64,000 bases of DNA from Allium sativum (GCA_030737875.1 CM060912.1:262246231-262310230); one strand, 5' to 3'. Numbered from the stretch's first letter, positions 34,614 through 48,221 are shown. A program made the numbers and translations. The notes: a model not told the origin generated them from the letters alone.

Positions 34614-35919
34614 ATCTTTTACTCGTCCTCGAGTAAAAAGATAAAAAAAATATGAAAAGCTAAACTAGATAGGTCACACTTTCGTATGAAACACGATTGC
34701 ATTGAGCGTATGCAACAAGCCGTTAAACCTCTAGGTGTCCCTAGTAGGACGAGTGGTGTCTCGTGAGGGTTTTCAGCGGATACTACCCACAAAATCCAAA
34801 TGCAATGTGCAATGATTTTAATGCAACTATATGAATACAATAGACATATACGAATGAAAACAAAAAATAACGAAAACACGACTTATTTCAAGAAAATGGT
34901 ACAACAAATTAAGTTGACAATTTCTAGTCAGTTGTTTTATTTTAGATATCTCAACTTGTCACAAATTTTCAATATAAATCAAGTTTTCAAATGTTAAATT
35001 CCAGTTTGGCCAGTTAGTTCGGTCGATAACATAGTGCAACCATGAAATGAATTCTTAGTTTGCTTGTCACAGTTTGTAAAGTGGTATTCTAATTTCCTTG
35101 TGTATGGCTAGTCAAATCAATAAGGTCAAGAAATGTTTGGGCATCGTCGCTTATTCTCTATCGCTATAAAATTAAAATTTATGATTAATCACATACACCT
35201 AACTCAGAAGACCAAGGTTTACCACCCATGCACTGCCCCGCGGACTAACGAAGAGTGGGTAAAGAGCTTGGCGGATTGTGCAGACCGACTTTAACTTTGT
35301 CAACAACGTGTCGGTAATCCTTAGGTGTCTAATCTAATATAATGAGACCAAGATATTCCAACGCTGACTTTGTCAACAACATGTCGGATAGAGCTTGGCG
35401 GGTTTGCACACCAACGCTTGATATACAAGCAATGTTGGATACCCTTGGATTACTATTATTATTATTGAATTTATAAGCACAAAAGAGAGTTACGCGAATT
35501 CAACTTAACACAACTTAGTTTTAAAGATTCGAAAAGCCAATATAAGTATTTTAAGTCCTCCGCTTATTTAAACAAAGACTACAATATAGAATAAACTTCA
35601 TGGCCATCACCTAAGAATCTCCCTATGTACCCGTTACACTATTATCCCTCAAAATTCAACTTTTCATTATATTTCATATTCGATCTTAGTTGAGAGAAAA
35701 AAATACTATCAATTGATTAATAATCCTTAACTTATTTTGTTGTATCAATCTAAAATGAGTCATGTTTCAAAAAAAAATGGCATGTTACTACAATCTAAAA
35801 TGCATGATGGTCCTATTTAAATGGCTAAAAATGAAAAGAAAGAAAAATAAAGAAAAAAAATGAAAATAAATGAAATGCAGATCCCCCCCCCCCCACACTA
35901 GAACTAAACAGTGTCCACA
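34614..35919 (-). other. Non-coding 3' part of the E interior
   Basis: About 1.3 kb without a credible reading frame. It contains an imperfect duplication around GACTTTGTCAACAACRTGTC (about 35300 and 35370), each copy next to GAGCTTGGCGG. A run of ten or so C lies at 35885-35895. Full-length Athila/Tat elements carry RT, RNase H and integrase between here and 36200; none is seen. Confidence 0.6.
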
Positions 35920-36189
35920 CTATAAACATTTCCTAAATTTGAAAGATCGAACCCAAAGATGGATTAAATGCAATATGATTTGTAAAATGAAATGCAATTT
36001 AACCACTATATAAGTGTGCCAATTGTATGAAAAATGAAATCTACGATGATGGTGAGTATTTTGTGATGAATGATTCCTCCTTTTCCCCCCACACTTGCCT
36101 CTATCGAAGATGATGCACAATGATTTCTTATTTGATTTGTGAGTTGCAATAGGCTTGTCAGTGAATTCTGAAATGAAAATTCTTCTGAT

Positions 36190-36675
36190 GAAAATTTTGT
36201 CGAGCCAATGATTTATAAAATTCAGATGCAGATTATCATAATCCCATCCTAATGCCCCTTTATTTTCCCATAAAATTTTCAAAGATTTTTCTTCTTTGTC
36301 CTCGGTACGATCAAGGGCCATAATTATGGGAAAAATTTCTGTAGAGTCCAAGTAAGTATACTTAAGGTCTTGTGGTAGGGGTTTGTGGTCTAACTTAGGA
36401 AGTTATTATGTGCTAATATTGGTCAACATTCCTTGGTTAGATTCAAATGATGAAGGCTTCGAGTCAAGAAGTTCATTTAGCTCAGAAATGTATTCGAGCT
36501 CATCGAAATCAGAGTTGAAATGGTCAAGACACATTTTCAAGGCTTTAGAAGTGTCATTAGAGGTTTCAACAATTGTTGTGTGAATCATGTCAATTTCATC
36601 AATCTCAAAATCAATAGGAGAATTATGATGGCTAAAACTCTTTTCACTCATCGTTGTCGAGTATAGAAAATCCAA
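36190..36675 (-). pseudogene. Athila/Tat gag-pol linker remnant before RT
   Basis: One frame on the minus strand runs from 36675, is broken only by two adjacent stops at 36400-36405, and continues to about 36190. Key phrases are LDHFNSDFDELEYISELNELL, PKLDHKPLPQDLKYTYL, IFPIIMALD and WENKGALGWDYDNL. In Athila/Tat elements a block of LKPLPxHLKY, then LPVIIS and KxAIGWxxADI, leads straight into RT; this is a decayed copy of it. Downstream the similarity ends abruptly, so RT and all later domains have been deleted. Confidence 0.7.
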
Positions 36676-36679
36676 AACT

Positions 36680-39330
36680 TAAGGTTGACACACGTAACTC
36701 TTATTACAAAATAAATAACGTACTCAAGTATATCTTATTAGTTGATAATCTCGATTTGAAGGGGGAAGAGGGTCTTATGGTCGTTCACGTATAGTATAAA
36801 TACTAAGGGATACGACCAATGTTTTACGAGTAGTATGCAACCTCTTTTGCTAGAAGTTCAATAAATTGAACTAATATATATCCGCGATCAAACCCTTGAG
36901 AGAATCAATTTCACAAAATACACTATTGTACTTAAAAATTAGCAACGTCTAATCAAGTTTTATAATGAAAAATCGACGAGAGTGATGATTTTAATTATGG
37001 AAATTCAGAAATTTCAGCTACATGACAATCAGACAAAAATAACCGAAGAAATAAAATAACTGTACAAGCAAGCCGCTGCCCCTGCAGAAGATTTTTACAA
37101 GCAATTTCTATATTTTTCTTTGCAGCAAAGCACCTGTAGAGTTTATAAAATTTTACAATGGTGTATAATTGTCCGTCCAGAGCTATGTGACTTTCTTGAT
37201 TATAATTGCTCGATCCTGTCAATTCTGTGCTTGACCGTGTTCCTTTAACCCTTGAGTTGATTTTCTTTGTGATTTCCTTTTTTTCTTTTATCTTTTTTTT
37301 TTATTTTTTTTAATAAAAATAGAAGAGGTAGAATAGGGAGAAGAAAAAAAATGTAAAAGGAAAAAAAGGGGAAGTAATTAAATGAAGAAAGGAAATAAAA
37401 TCAAGGAAATTGGTAAGTATTTTTTTTCTTATTTGGAAGATTACAGTACCAATAAATAATACCAAATCAAGCCAATCAAGATTTTTTTCTGTATATACAA
37501 GAAAACAAAAGGAAAAAATAAAAATAAAAAAACTAGAAACAACAAAAACAAAAAAAGAATTAAAACAAAATGGAAAGCAACTTGAAACAACAAAAACAAA
37601 AAAGAATTAAAAAAAAGAAAAAGAAAAAGATGGAAAACAAACTAGACTAGAAGAATATATATATATATGAGTATAATTATACTCAACAAAAGAAAAGAGG
37701 ATTTTTTTTTATCTACTCAAAATAAAAAAAATAAAAAAAAAATCTAAGTTTGACAAAAACAAAAAATAAACAAAAAGGGAACACATTCACTCACATCACA
37801 AACCATAAATCACATGCACTTTACAAATATGCAATAACCAAACCAAAGAAAGAAGAATAATCAGTCACTCAACTATATAAAAAGATTCCCTTAAGTTACT
37901 CAACACAGCAAAACAGGTCAAACCATGCTCAAGTTCCTAGAACAAATCGCACTTTATACTTCTGGAAACAAATCACACCCCTCAAAAGATCACGCACGCA
38001 AGCTAATAAATCCCAATTATTTTCGATGCAGATCTACTCTCGTTCAATCGGGTTTTAGGTTCAGAAATCGGAATCAAATGAGACCCTTTTTTTTTCTTTT
38101 CTTCTCGGCGTCGAATTATATTCGAAAGAATCAGGTTTTTGTGGATCCGGTTTCGAAAAGGTTTGAGTTCGAGTTGGGATTTGTCGGATTTTCTTGGGGT
38201 TTGGATGTTGGATTTGGATTTAAAATTGAATTGGGGTTGTGCGTGGTTTGTGTTGATTTTGTGGTATGGAAGGACGTGAAGATGGTTGTTGACGTTATGG
38301 TTGGGGTTTGGATTCAAATTGGTGAGGGGTTTCCTTGTGGTAGAGAAATACGCTGAAGGGGATGATGGTGAGGTGATCGGTATGGGTTATGGATGGTGGA
38401 TTCATGGGTTGTTGTTGTGTGGACTCACGGTTACTGTTGTGATTGGGTATTTTGCTAGGTTGAATGGTGGAGTTGGATGCAAAGGGGAGGTTCGTGAGTG
38501 AGGGGTGTGATGATGCGTGTGGATGTTGTAGTCTGTTGATGTTGTGGTGAGGATTGTTGTCGGATGGAGGAGCTGCTCGTGAAAACAAATGAAGATGACG
38601 GCAGAATGAAGAAATTTGAAGAAAGACTGACAGAAAAAAAGAAGAAGAAAGTGGTGAATTTGAAGAAAGGAATGCAACGTACTAGAAAAAAAAGGAAACC
38701 AATATGTTTTTTTTTGAATTGGTGAAAAGAGGGAAAGAATCGTGAAAAGGAAAGAAACAAGTGAAAAGGAAAGAAACAAAATAAAAGGAAAAGAAATCAA
38801 AAGAAAAGGTGAAAGTTTTTTTTTTGTTTTTTGTTTAGAAGATTATGGCATCAACTATCAATACCAAATCAACTAAGTTTAGAAAAGAGGAAAAGGCAAG
38901 TGGTTTTTTTCTTTTAATGTTGTGAAAATAGAAGAGGAAAGGATGGGAAGAGATAAGGATCTTTTTATTTATTTTGTTTTAGGAAAAGGAAAATAATTGA
39001 AAAGATTGAAAGGAGATCAAAATAGGGAAAGCAATAAAAGAGAAAGCAAAAACAGAAAGAAGCTAATAACACGGAAAGATTTTTTTTATTGTTTTGAAAG
39101 TTGATGAAGGGAAAAAAATGTAAAAGGGAAAGAATTGAAAAGGGGAAAGAAATAAATTGAAAAAGGGAAAGAAATTACAAACAAAAATTGGCAAGTTTTT
39201 CTCTCTTGTTTAGTTCATGACAATACCAATGTAACTGAGATGCCACATCACTAATTGAGATTTTTTCTATATATACATGAAAAAAAAACTAACACGAATC
39301 GGAAATTAAATAAATAATAAAATTTGATTG
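36680..39330 (-). other. Non-coding leader region of E
   Basis: About 2.6 kb between the PBS and the pol remnant, where gag should be. The plus strand is purine-rich with A/G runs (37260-37780 and 38590-39250). A GC-richer patch lies at 37990-38560. Several overlapping frames exist on both strands there (for example 38003-38317, 38295-38588 and 38402-38800), but they are low-complexity His/Ser/Pro- or Phe-rich and unlikely to be real. Confidence 0.55.
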
Positions 39331-39335
39331 TTACC

Positions 39336-39352
39336 TCCCGGCAACGGCACCA
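39336..39352 (-). promoter_or_regulatory. Primer-binding site of E (tRNA-Asp type)
   Basis: TGGTGCCGTTGCCGGGA on the minus strand, matching the plant tRNA-Asp 3' end (TGGCGCCGTTGCCGGGGA) except for one substitution and one missing G. This primer is used by Athila-like elements. Confidence 0.8.
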
Positions 39353-39358
39353 AAAACT

Positions 39359-40371
39359 TGTTCGTCGCTTTCCTATGAAATAGAAAAGCGCGAATTTTGA
39401 AATAAATACTGCACGCGCACAGGTGTGTAGCATACAGGTCGAACACAGGGAGGCAAATTAAATTAAATTATTTATATAATTTCTTGGGCGAGTTAGACAA
39501 ATCTTCGAGATGGGATAACATTGAAATTACAATTTAGTTCAGAACAAATCTAATTGAACCGATAACTAAAATTGTAATTATCAATAAAACAAATAACACT
39601 GCAATTCAATTAACTATAGTTTTGAATATAATTGAATCTATAATCAATTCAATGATTAAAAAAATAAATAGAGTGCTGGAAATAAAAAAATGCAGAAAGG
39701 AAATAACAAACAGAAAATAAAAAAAATTAGGATTACCGTTGAATCTAATCAAATGGTCAATCACTAATGAGAAAGTAGTTGCAATAACAATTGTGTTCTA
39801 GCAAATCTAATTGACTAGATGACACAAATTGCCATGAAAATAAAATAATGCAGAAAAATAAAAGAAGAAAACTTTATTGATTTCTGGATCCTTTTTACAA
39901 TGAGAGTACAACGGTATTTATAAGATAAAATGCCAACCTCAAACCTTAATCCAATATATGTGTATATTTCCCTTTTAATAGCAATTATTTCTCTTATATT
40001 AATCAGCAATTATTCCTCCAATTAGCAATTATTCCTCCAAATAGCAATTATTTCTCCAATCAGCAATTATTCCTCCCATCAGCAATTATTCTTCCCATAT
40101 CTTCCTTGTTTGACATGTGATTAATTGAAGGGAGATAAGATCGCATGTGATGAATTCTTCCAAACAAGGACGTTTATTATATTCCAAAGGCAACATAGGA
40201 TAAAATATTCAAAATTGGTCTTCTTCTTGTGTAATATCTTTGGTTTTCGAGGTGCATGAGAATTGATGAACAAACTGTGAAAATATATGAAAATATCCAA
40301 TGTAAAATTTATTTATTTACAATAAAGATAAATTATAAGCATAAAAAACTAACACTTTTATATGTTAATCA
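39359..40371 (-). repeat. 5' LTR of E
   Basis: 1,013 bp. Begins TGTTCGTCGC right behind the PBS and ends GTTAATCA before the ATTAT target duplication. Confidence 0.95.
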
Positions 40372-43300
40372 ATTATGTTAATTTTTCATATGCTAGAAAT
40401 GTTACCTTTCTAATGACATAACTTGACACTAAAAATAATATTCATTTTTAATGAATTAACATATCACTAAATTTATGTTTCATTTTTGATGATTCTACAT
40501 AACACTAAATTTATGTTACATTTTTAATGACATAACTTGACACTAAAATTAATGTCCATTTTTAATGAATTAACATATCGCTAAATTCATGTTTCATTTT
40601 TGATGAAACTTAATGACAGTAAAATTATGTTCATTTTTCATAAAACTTAGTTACACTAAAAATTATATTCACTTTTCATGAAACTTAACGACGCTAAAGA
40701 TATGTTTATTTTATGTCAATTTCGTATCACCTTCATATTTCTATATATGATATCAATTAATATTTTGATGTCAATGTTCCCATAACGATTCCTACATATG
40801 GCAACAACTAATATTTTGGTGTCAATATTTTCATGACAATTCCATATTACTATCTATGACAAAAACTAATATTTTGGTGTCAATATTTTCATGATAATTC
40901 CAACATATGGTGTAAATTCCATAATACTACATGTAACAATATTCTAAATCTTGATGTCGACATTCACAATATAATTCACATCAACACATACTAGTCCATT
41001 TAAAAATTGAATGTTTTTAATAGAAACAATCTTGTGTAAACATCATAATTTCTACAACAATAATTTAACAATAAATTGAATCAGCACATACTATTCCATT
41101 TTATTTTCAAATAAATTTAACATTGAAAAATTCCCTTTTTAATTCCTATAACAATAATGGTTTTATTGTTGACAAATCAATCCTCGACAAAAGGGTATAT
41201 TCTGATTTAACAATTGTGTTTCAACAAATATCATCACCTCAACACATCCACAGAACAACATCAATCAATTCGGATTTCACAGCAATCAACAATATGAATT
41301 TCACAATATACATATATAGAATTCACATGGCGAGGGATAATAATTAAATGTAGAAATCTCACATTGATCGGGTTTCAGAAATCATTCGTGTTCAAATTTG
41401 GTTGGATTTTCAAAGTGCCCTGTTCTGGTCCTGGTCAGTTCCATCTTGTAGATCTCGTTTCTGCGATTCTAACGCAACTGGAATTTCTGGAAAAAAATTC
41501 AAACGAACAAGTTATGGTTTTTACAAAATTGAATTACATAAATAATATTATTAATTTTATAATTACAATATATTACATATCCTTCCTCTTCCTCGTTTAT
41601 ACTTCCAGAAAACATTTGACCCATCGTTCACCAGAAAAACGCCGCTTTTGCAAAACCGCCACAGTCGAACGGAGCCATCAGAGATGATCATGGCCGCTGA
41701 ATATATTGATCTTGACGTGCTCTTTTATTTTTGTTTTATATAATTCATGAAATCATTTGTGGATTGAGAGAAAATGTGGAATCAAAATTGGAGATCGCTG
41801 GCCTTCCATTAGAAATGGGCGGCGGCCATTGATTTAGTTTAGGGCGGCGGCTGATAAGAAATGGGATTTGGGTTAAGGAAGTAAAAATGATATTATATAG
41901 TGGAGGAAATTATTTTTTCCCTTTATTTAATTAATATTTTTATTTATTTACATATGAGGTTTGAAGATTATAAATATATAAAAAGAAGAGAGAATAAAAG
42001 GAATAGTTTCATATCTAAAAATGAATTTGAATGATAAATAGAAGAGGAGAGAGAGCAGAGAATAAATGCACAAGTTATTTCCCCTATATGCCTCTTTGTA
42101 TTTATAAAAAATTAAATGCTTGCCTTTTTTCTAATTGTTTAAGTTATGCAACCTTTTAAATTTCAAAACATGCAATATTAAATAACGTAATGACATGTTT
42201 ACATATTATAACATAATGACATGTTGTCATAATTTATTTAGAATCTACATATTATTTCAAATCAACCTATTCAATGCATACACAAGAATAAATAAATGAA
42301 TATACATAAATGGAGTTGATTGGTTTTTGAGGAGAGATAATAAAAGAAAAGGAAGAACAAAGAAAATAGAAGGATGTTTAATAAATAAGAATACATGTGT
42401 AAATAGTAAATTTATAATGGAAGCAATGGAAGGAGAATGATACAATTTATAAATGAACGTTGCAAACGGAGAAGAATTAATAGAGATAATAGTTAAATTG
42501 AGTAAGCAATCCATTAAGAAAAATTAATTATGAAATGAATGACATTAATTAATAAATTGAGTGGTTTAAGATACATGCGTTTTGAAATTGGAATTATGTA
42601 ATGTGTGAATATAAAAAGGAAACATAATAATGGAGAAATAGGGATGGACCATTTATTTATTTATGTATATATATATAATGTTCCAATCCCTTAGTCACAT
42701 TAAAGACCCATTAAACCACTTTCTCATATTCAGGCCCAATTCATTTCAATTCACAAAAGTTGTAATTCTATGTGTCATTCACTATTTAACAAAATGGATA
42801 TTTTGTGCGTCATTCTAATTCTAACAAAAATGAATATATTTTTTTGCAACAAAAATAATACCTTTTTTCTTTTAAACATTTTAATGTAAATAAAAATGAT
42901 ACATTTCATTCTCTTTATTGTAAACAAAAATTACAATGCAAACTTTTTAATGTAAACGAAATGATACATTATATTTCAATTGTGTAAATTAATGCGACAC
43001 AACAATGGTTTTATTTTGCCTATATGACAAAAATGCAAACTTGTTTAAATGACAAAAATGCAAACTTTTATTACCTTGAAAATGAAATCTTTTCATTTCA
43101 ACAAAATGACAATGTAAATTTTTAATTTAAGCCCCTTTTTTTTATTTTGTAAAATATCAACTCTAAAATTGTATTTTTACTATAAAACTTTTTATTCAAA
43201 TTATATATATATTTTCTTCCATTGTTTAATAATTATTTAAAATTAGAAATTTTAAATCTGGACTCATTTTCAACAACTAAAAAAAATAAAAATTTTAATT

Positions 43301-43396
43301 GTTATTATTTAAAATAAATTATTTTAATTAACCAAAACTCATTAAAATAACTTAAAATAAAATTTTTAATTGGCCCCAAAATTCAGGGTTGTTACA

Positions 43397-46300
43397 TAAA
43401 TGATAATATTATTTAGTTTATAAAATAATATATTTCCATAAAGCTTTGTTGTAACCCTTATTCTTATAATTTATATTTGTTAAAAATATATGAATAAATA
43501 TTTTATAGAATCTTATGTAAATTGTTGATTTCGCATATTTGTATCTTTAACTTGCTACATTTATAAACGTTACTAAGATGTAGCTAAAATCTAAATTAAC
43601 AAAAAATAAATAAACAAATTTTGGCAAACATGCATTGGAAGGTTTTATAATAGGGATTATATGTCCTCTTGTTGTCTTCATGCATGTTAAGGAGTTCATG
43701 AAAGAAGACAAGTGTCCATTTATCAAATAATTAAATTACCTTTAAATCAATTCCTACAATAGCATGTTTTTCTTTCTCTGGTCAAGGTCTTAACAGCTGA
43801 GAATATTATGACCACTTCTTCTTTTCTGTTCTTTCAAATTTCACATTACAGTAAGATAGAAAACCAACTTCCCTCTTCAATCTAAATTCAATAACTTCCA
43901 ATCCTTTCGACTCTAGCAAAATGATCTACACGAGTATTGTCCGGATCATCGATTATGATTTTTAGAAGCCAACGGATCCGGATTTCATCATCAATTGAAG
44001 GAGAAATCATGGATTTACAACAAAGAGGAATTTTTCAAAAGGAAACTTCGAAAAATCAATCCTCCCAATCCGTGAAGAATTGAATCACGCCGTCAGCGCC
44101 GTTGAGATCAGCAGGTGATGTAGTACTTTTTCATGCGATTTCGAGGCGATTCCGTGTCGATGATTTGAGAAGTTCGAATTTAGATTTAACGTTTGTCGGA
44201 GCATTGAGCGATGATAGGCGAATCGGAGTTTGGTTTGGCGATGAGGGGAGAGAGAGCTTCGACGTAGGGTAATATGGTGGAGTTTGGTGATAAAAAGTGT
44301 CGATGTTTATATGGGTTCACGACAGTTTTCTCGCTTCAGCTCTCGGATCTTTTGGTGCGGATTTTTATGTAAGGGATCAGCGGCTTGATGATGGGGTGCA
44401 GCGAGACGAGAACGCGAAGTGGAACTCGTCGATGCTTTCGGATTTGGGATCGGTGAAGTATTGGGATGGTGCATGTGCACATGGTGCACACGGAAATTGG
44501 GTTCAGCGTGAGCATCAGGAAAGCCGCAAGGAGAAGAGAAGAAGAAGAGGGAAGGGTCGGGCCGTGGCTTTGAGTTTGGATAGGGTCTGGTGCATTTGGG
44601 CCGGGCCTGTTTATTTGGGTGAGAATTTTTCCTAATTTAATTTAAGTTTAAATTTATATTTGTTTGAAACCCCATAAGTTATTCGTTTTAAGCCGGTTTT
44701 ACTCGTCGTCGGAGGCATTAAAATCATATGGAAAAGAAGGATACATTAATATATAATACTGACCATTTTGATTTAGTATAAATTTATGATAAAGTAAAAA
44801 TCTTTATATATATATGTAAATATATATATATATATAACTAGGGTCATTACTAATCAGATTCCAATATAAAAATTAACAGAGAAGTCACCAGCTGTTAATT
44901 GAAGTTGGATTGGTGGCAGTGGCTTTTGTTTGTTGGCTCGTTCATAAAAAAATTCCGACATTGAAGATTTTGGAGCATATATGGTGAGAACTTCTAATTT
45001 AAAATATTCCTTTAAATTAGTTAATTATAATTAGCCGAGATATTTATAATTTGTTGATGATGATTGTGTGATGGATGTGAATGGATGTGCATATAGTTAG
45101 ATAATACATTAACACTGGAAAAAGCGTAATCGACAGTAACGCTTGTGCACAACTGAATTGTTTGTTGTTGATGATAACGATAATTCATTATCATCTGATG
45201 TTTATGGTTGATTTATTCTGTTTGTATGATGCACACACAATACCATTGTTATGGGATTATACAGGTAATCAATTTTATTCCCCTTCCATATAAATGAAAT
45301 TTGATTTTCTAAAATTAAGATATTATCATGTTCAATTTATTTCAAAATAAGATTTGTAAAATTTGAATATGGTTTTATATGTTTTTAAAACATTATGATA
45401 ATATATAGACACCAGAACGTTCTAGGATGACAGAGAGGATGGTGTCTAGGCTTGGGTCTGGAAATACAGTTTCCTGCTCTCCTTGGCTATCCCTAACTGG
45501 TCCGACAATGGGATGGTAAATCGAAATCTAGTTTGAAATATAATTTGAAACCGTTTCAAATGATTTGGAAATACAAATTAAATTTGAAAAGGATTTGAAT
45601 AATTTATATTTAAATCATTATATGGTTTAAATAGGACGCACTATGATGCAGCAATTCGTAAATATTGATTTCAAGTTTTGATTGATTATTTGAAATTAAT
45701 TTGACATAAAATAAGAAAAACATTGAATTGCAAATGATAACAGTTTTGAAAAGGATTGGAATATTTGAATTTCAAACAATTTTAAATCTATTTGATTTAA
45801 ATGGCTATTTTAAATGCAGTACTTCTAGCAACAATTCCTAATGTTGTTATTGGTTTGAAATTTAAGCAGGAACTATTATTTGATTATAATAATGATTTAT
45901 AAAACAGTTTCGAAGATTGTTAAAGTATTGGAAATACGGTATAGGGATTTGAAATGGGTTTTCCAATTTTAAATTTGGATATGGTTGGAGATAAATCTTT
46001 GGATGTTTGATATTAACTCGGTGAATGAAAATTCATATTATCTGAGGAATTTAAAAGGTAATTCACCGTTATTCCACTTATAATATGAGTTGGATACGGA
46101 GATTAATATTGAAGATAATTTGATGTTATTTCCATCCAGATCAAATATCAAATAGTTGAATAAATCTTCTAATTAAGATATGGATTTCTCTACCTGATTG
46201 AAATAAGTTAGATAGAAATAATCATCGATATTCGGTATAAAATTTCATGGTGTAAATGAATACTATCTGGGAAATTTGGAAGATATTATTATATCGTTAT

Positions 46301-48206
46301 TTCACTTATAGTATTCGTTGATTATGAGAATTTATATTGAATATAAGTGGATAAAAATTTCTGTGTAATTTATGATTCAATATCTATTGATTTGGGTTTT
46401 GTCGTGAATCGTATCTTCAATAATATCATTCTTGAAACCCGATGAGATTGAATGGTGGAAAATTCATATCGTAATTGGGATTTAATCAAATCTCTGATTC
46501 AAGGGAATTAAAGGTAAGAAATTAAAGCGAAGGGAAATCTCTGATTTCAAGGAAGATATAAGATGATAACGAGATGTATGAAATTTATAGTAATTCAAAT
46601 CTTGAGTCGTAAATGAATTGATAACTAATTGGAAGGAGATTTGAATTGAAAAGCCTGTGTAAACCATAGCTACTGTTTTAAAGTACGCTTGTTACTTGGA
46701 AAGACCAGGATCGAATATATGTTCGAAACCCATTCCAAGTAATAATACGACGTTATGAAGCAATTCAAGAATCGGTAAACGACGAATGAAGACCGGGAAT
46801 ATTTAATTTGTTTAGATTGATTGTTGATTAATGTCTCGGTTAGGTAGGCCACCGATACGAGGTATGAGTTACATGAGACCTGAACATATTTAAGTATTTT
46901 CGGGTTGTTGTTCCGTTCAGACCCAGAGCGGATTCGTACGGATGGTGTGTCTGACATTGAAATTGACCGTATAGCACTGATTTCCGTTAATGTATATCGG
47001 ATTTTTGGCAATATATTATCCTCGTCTCTAAGTCATATGAACTTAGAGGGTATGCATTGATTGAAATTAGTGATATATCGTGAATTTTCAATGTGGCATA
47101 CCCAAGTTATGAAACGAGCTAATGATGATCAAAGAATGGCTTATCGAACCATCGCTTTGTGTATGACGTGACATCGACAAACCTCACACGCCGGACTGAT
47201 GAGAAACTGGCGGTTGGGTTTTATACTTATATATGAATTGATGATGAAGCTGTGCAGTAGTGGGAAACCACTTATGAACCTGGGGAAGTTGGGTATGTTC
47301 GGGGGGTCGTGTCTGATCGAAACCGTTGATCTTCCCTGACGATGTGTAGTCGGTGTCCGCATGATGGATGAAAAAGCCGTTGAGGCACTTCGTTTTGAAT
47401 CCTTAATTGATCTTTCGTGCCAGGAACCATCAAGTTGGAAATCCAATCTCCAATGCGCGCCACACGTTTTTGGTTTGTATATATATATGGCGAGATAATA
47501 TTAATGGTATTATGTCGTCTAGGATTAATACATTTAATTGCAAAATTGTTTTCCACACTATATGATAATATTAAAAGAGAATTTTCGTGCATGAAAGCAT
47601 GTTTGGTTATCATAAGATAAAACTCTCCCATCTGGTGTGCGCTTGCATTATGTGATGTGGGACGAACTTATGATAGCTTCATTTTCCAAAAATCATAGGG
47701 AATTTCTATGCACGGGAATTCACATGGAGTTAACCCGTTCCGCGTTAGCGGCGTGGTCCGGTGAATTTCCCAAATTTAAAATAAATCCTAAAAATAACTA
47801 TTTTTGAGTTCTCACACCAGTCCCACGACTGACCTAGAGTTTATTGTTCCTTTCTAAACTCTGGGTGCCCATTAATTTCCACACGGGCAGCTAGTAGTTT
47901 AGTTTTGCAGTTATAGATCGTTGGAGCAGGATTCGAAGCACTTTACGAATTTGAGTTCATGCAAGAGTTTGGAACTTCCGCTGTGTTTTGTTCTTCCGTT
48001 GAGAGTATAGTTTTAGTATTTCTTCCGCTGCGAAATCGATGTACTCTGATATATCTCTGATAACTCTGATGTAATATTTTGTAATGAAATAAAAAGTCAT
48101 GTTATTTTCTTCAATATATGTATGTACCCATAACAATTCATCATTGTGAACGGTTTGAGTTGGTTTAATTACCGGCGAAAATCGGGCAAAGAGATGGGTC
48201 GTTACA
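43397..48206 (+). repeat. 5' LTR of A, main part
   Basis: Resumes with the TAAAT duplicate of N's target and matches 50687-55491. It contains a gene-like, less AT-rich island (43840-44640), AT-rich sequence (44650-46650) and the conserved structured domain (46860-48130). A 112-residue frame at 44297-44635 is present in both LTRs (51586-51924), but the copies differ at about ten residues and match no protein I know. Confidence 0.93.
46860..48130 (+). other. Conserved structured domain of A, left LTR
   Basis: Landmarks are TTCAGACCCAGAGCGG (46916); CCTCACACGCCGG (47182); H1 with arms CGAGATAATA / TATTATGTCG and one mismatch (47491-47517); H2 with arms GTTATCATAAG / CTTATGATAGC (47606-47677); H3 CCGCGTTAGCGG (47740-47751); CACACCAGTCCCACGACTG; GAGTTTA...TAAACTC; and CACACGGGCAGCTAGTAGTTT. 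The middle block with GAGACA...TGTCTC found in B, C and N is not recognisable here. Confidence 0.8.
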
Positions 48207-48209
48207 AGT

Positions 48210-48221
48210 TGGTATCAGAGC
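48210..48221 (+). promoter_or_regulatory. Primer-binding site of A (initiator tRNA-Met)
   Basis: TGGTATCAGAGC, three bases after the LTR end GTTACA. Confidence 0.93.

Larger units (their letters stand above)
33588..40371 (-). mobile_element. Element E, Athila/Tat-type Ty3/gypsy relic (innermost)
   Basis: Exact target duplication ATTAT (33583-33587 and 40372-40376), with the empty site kept in the other LTR of N. LTRs 33588-34598 (1,011 bp) and 39359-40371 (1,013 bp) start TGTTCGTCGC and end GTTAATCA. The interior of 4.76 kb holds only a fragment of pol. The tRNA-Asp primer site and the pol fragment point to the Athila/Tat lineage. Non-autonomous. Confidence 0.93.
22799..43396 (-). mobile_element. 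Element N, extreme giant-LTR retrotransposon (third level)
   Basis: Starts TGTAACGGCACGC (22799) and ends GTTGTTACA (43396). It is flanked by TAAAC / TAAAT, and the empty site AATAAATGATAAT is preserved at 50690. LTRs are 22799-29498 (6,700 bp) and 29933-43396 (about 6,675 bp once E is removed). The interior is 434 bp. PBS and PPT orientation put it on the minus strand. Confidence 0.95.
29933..43396 (-). repeat. 5' LTR of N, split by E
   Basis: Matches 22799-29498 in order, with E inserted at 33588-40371 inside the AT-rich subrepeat zone. The parts are 29933-33587 and 40372-43396. Sample stretches differ from the other LTR by only about one base per hundred by eye, so N is fairly young. Confidence 0.93.

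Noticed and set aside
35885..35895. C homopolymer as a possible assembly scar
   Set aside because: Flanking sequence is continuous interior of E. The run length may be imprecise but there is no sign of a false join.
38003..38800. Cluster of overlapping frames in the E interior
   Set aside because: His/Asn/Ser/Pro- and Phe-rich low complexity on both strands, with no conserved motif. Treated as non-coding leader.
44297..44635. 112-residue frame present in both A LTRs (also 51586-51924)
   Set aside because: The two copies exist only because LTRs are duplicated. About ten residues differ, no family is recognised, and the frame is Arg/Lys-rich low complexity at its end.
47190..47215. CTGATGAGAAAC in LTR A looks like a hammerhead ribozyme core, as in plant retrozymes
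   Set aside because: There is no stem II between CTGATGA and GAAA, no suitable cleavage triplet and helices around it, and the homologous place in B, C and N lacks the core.
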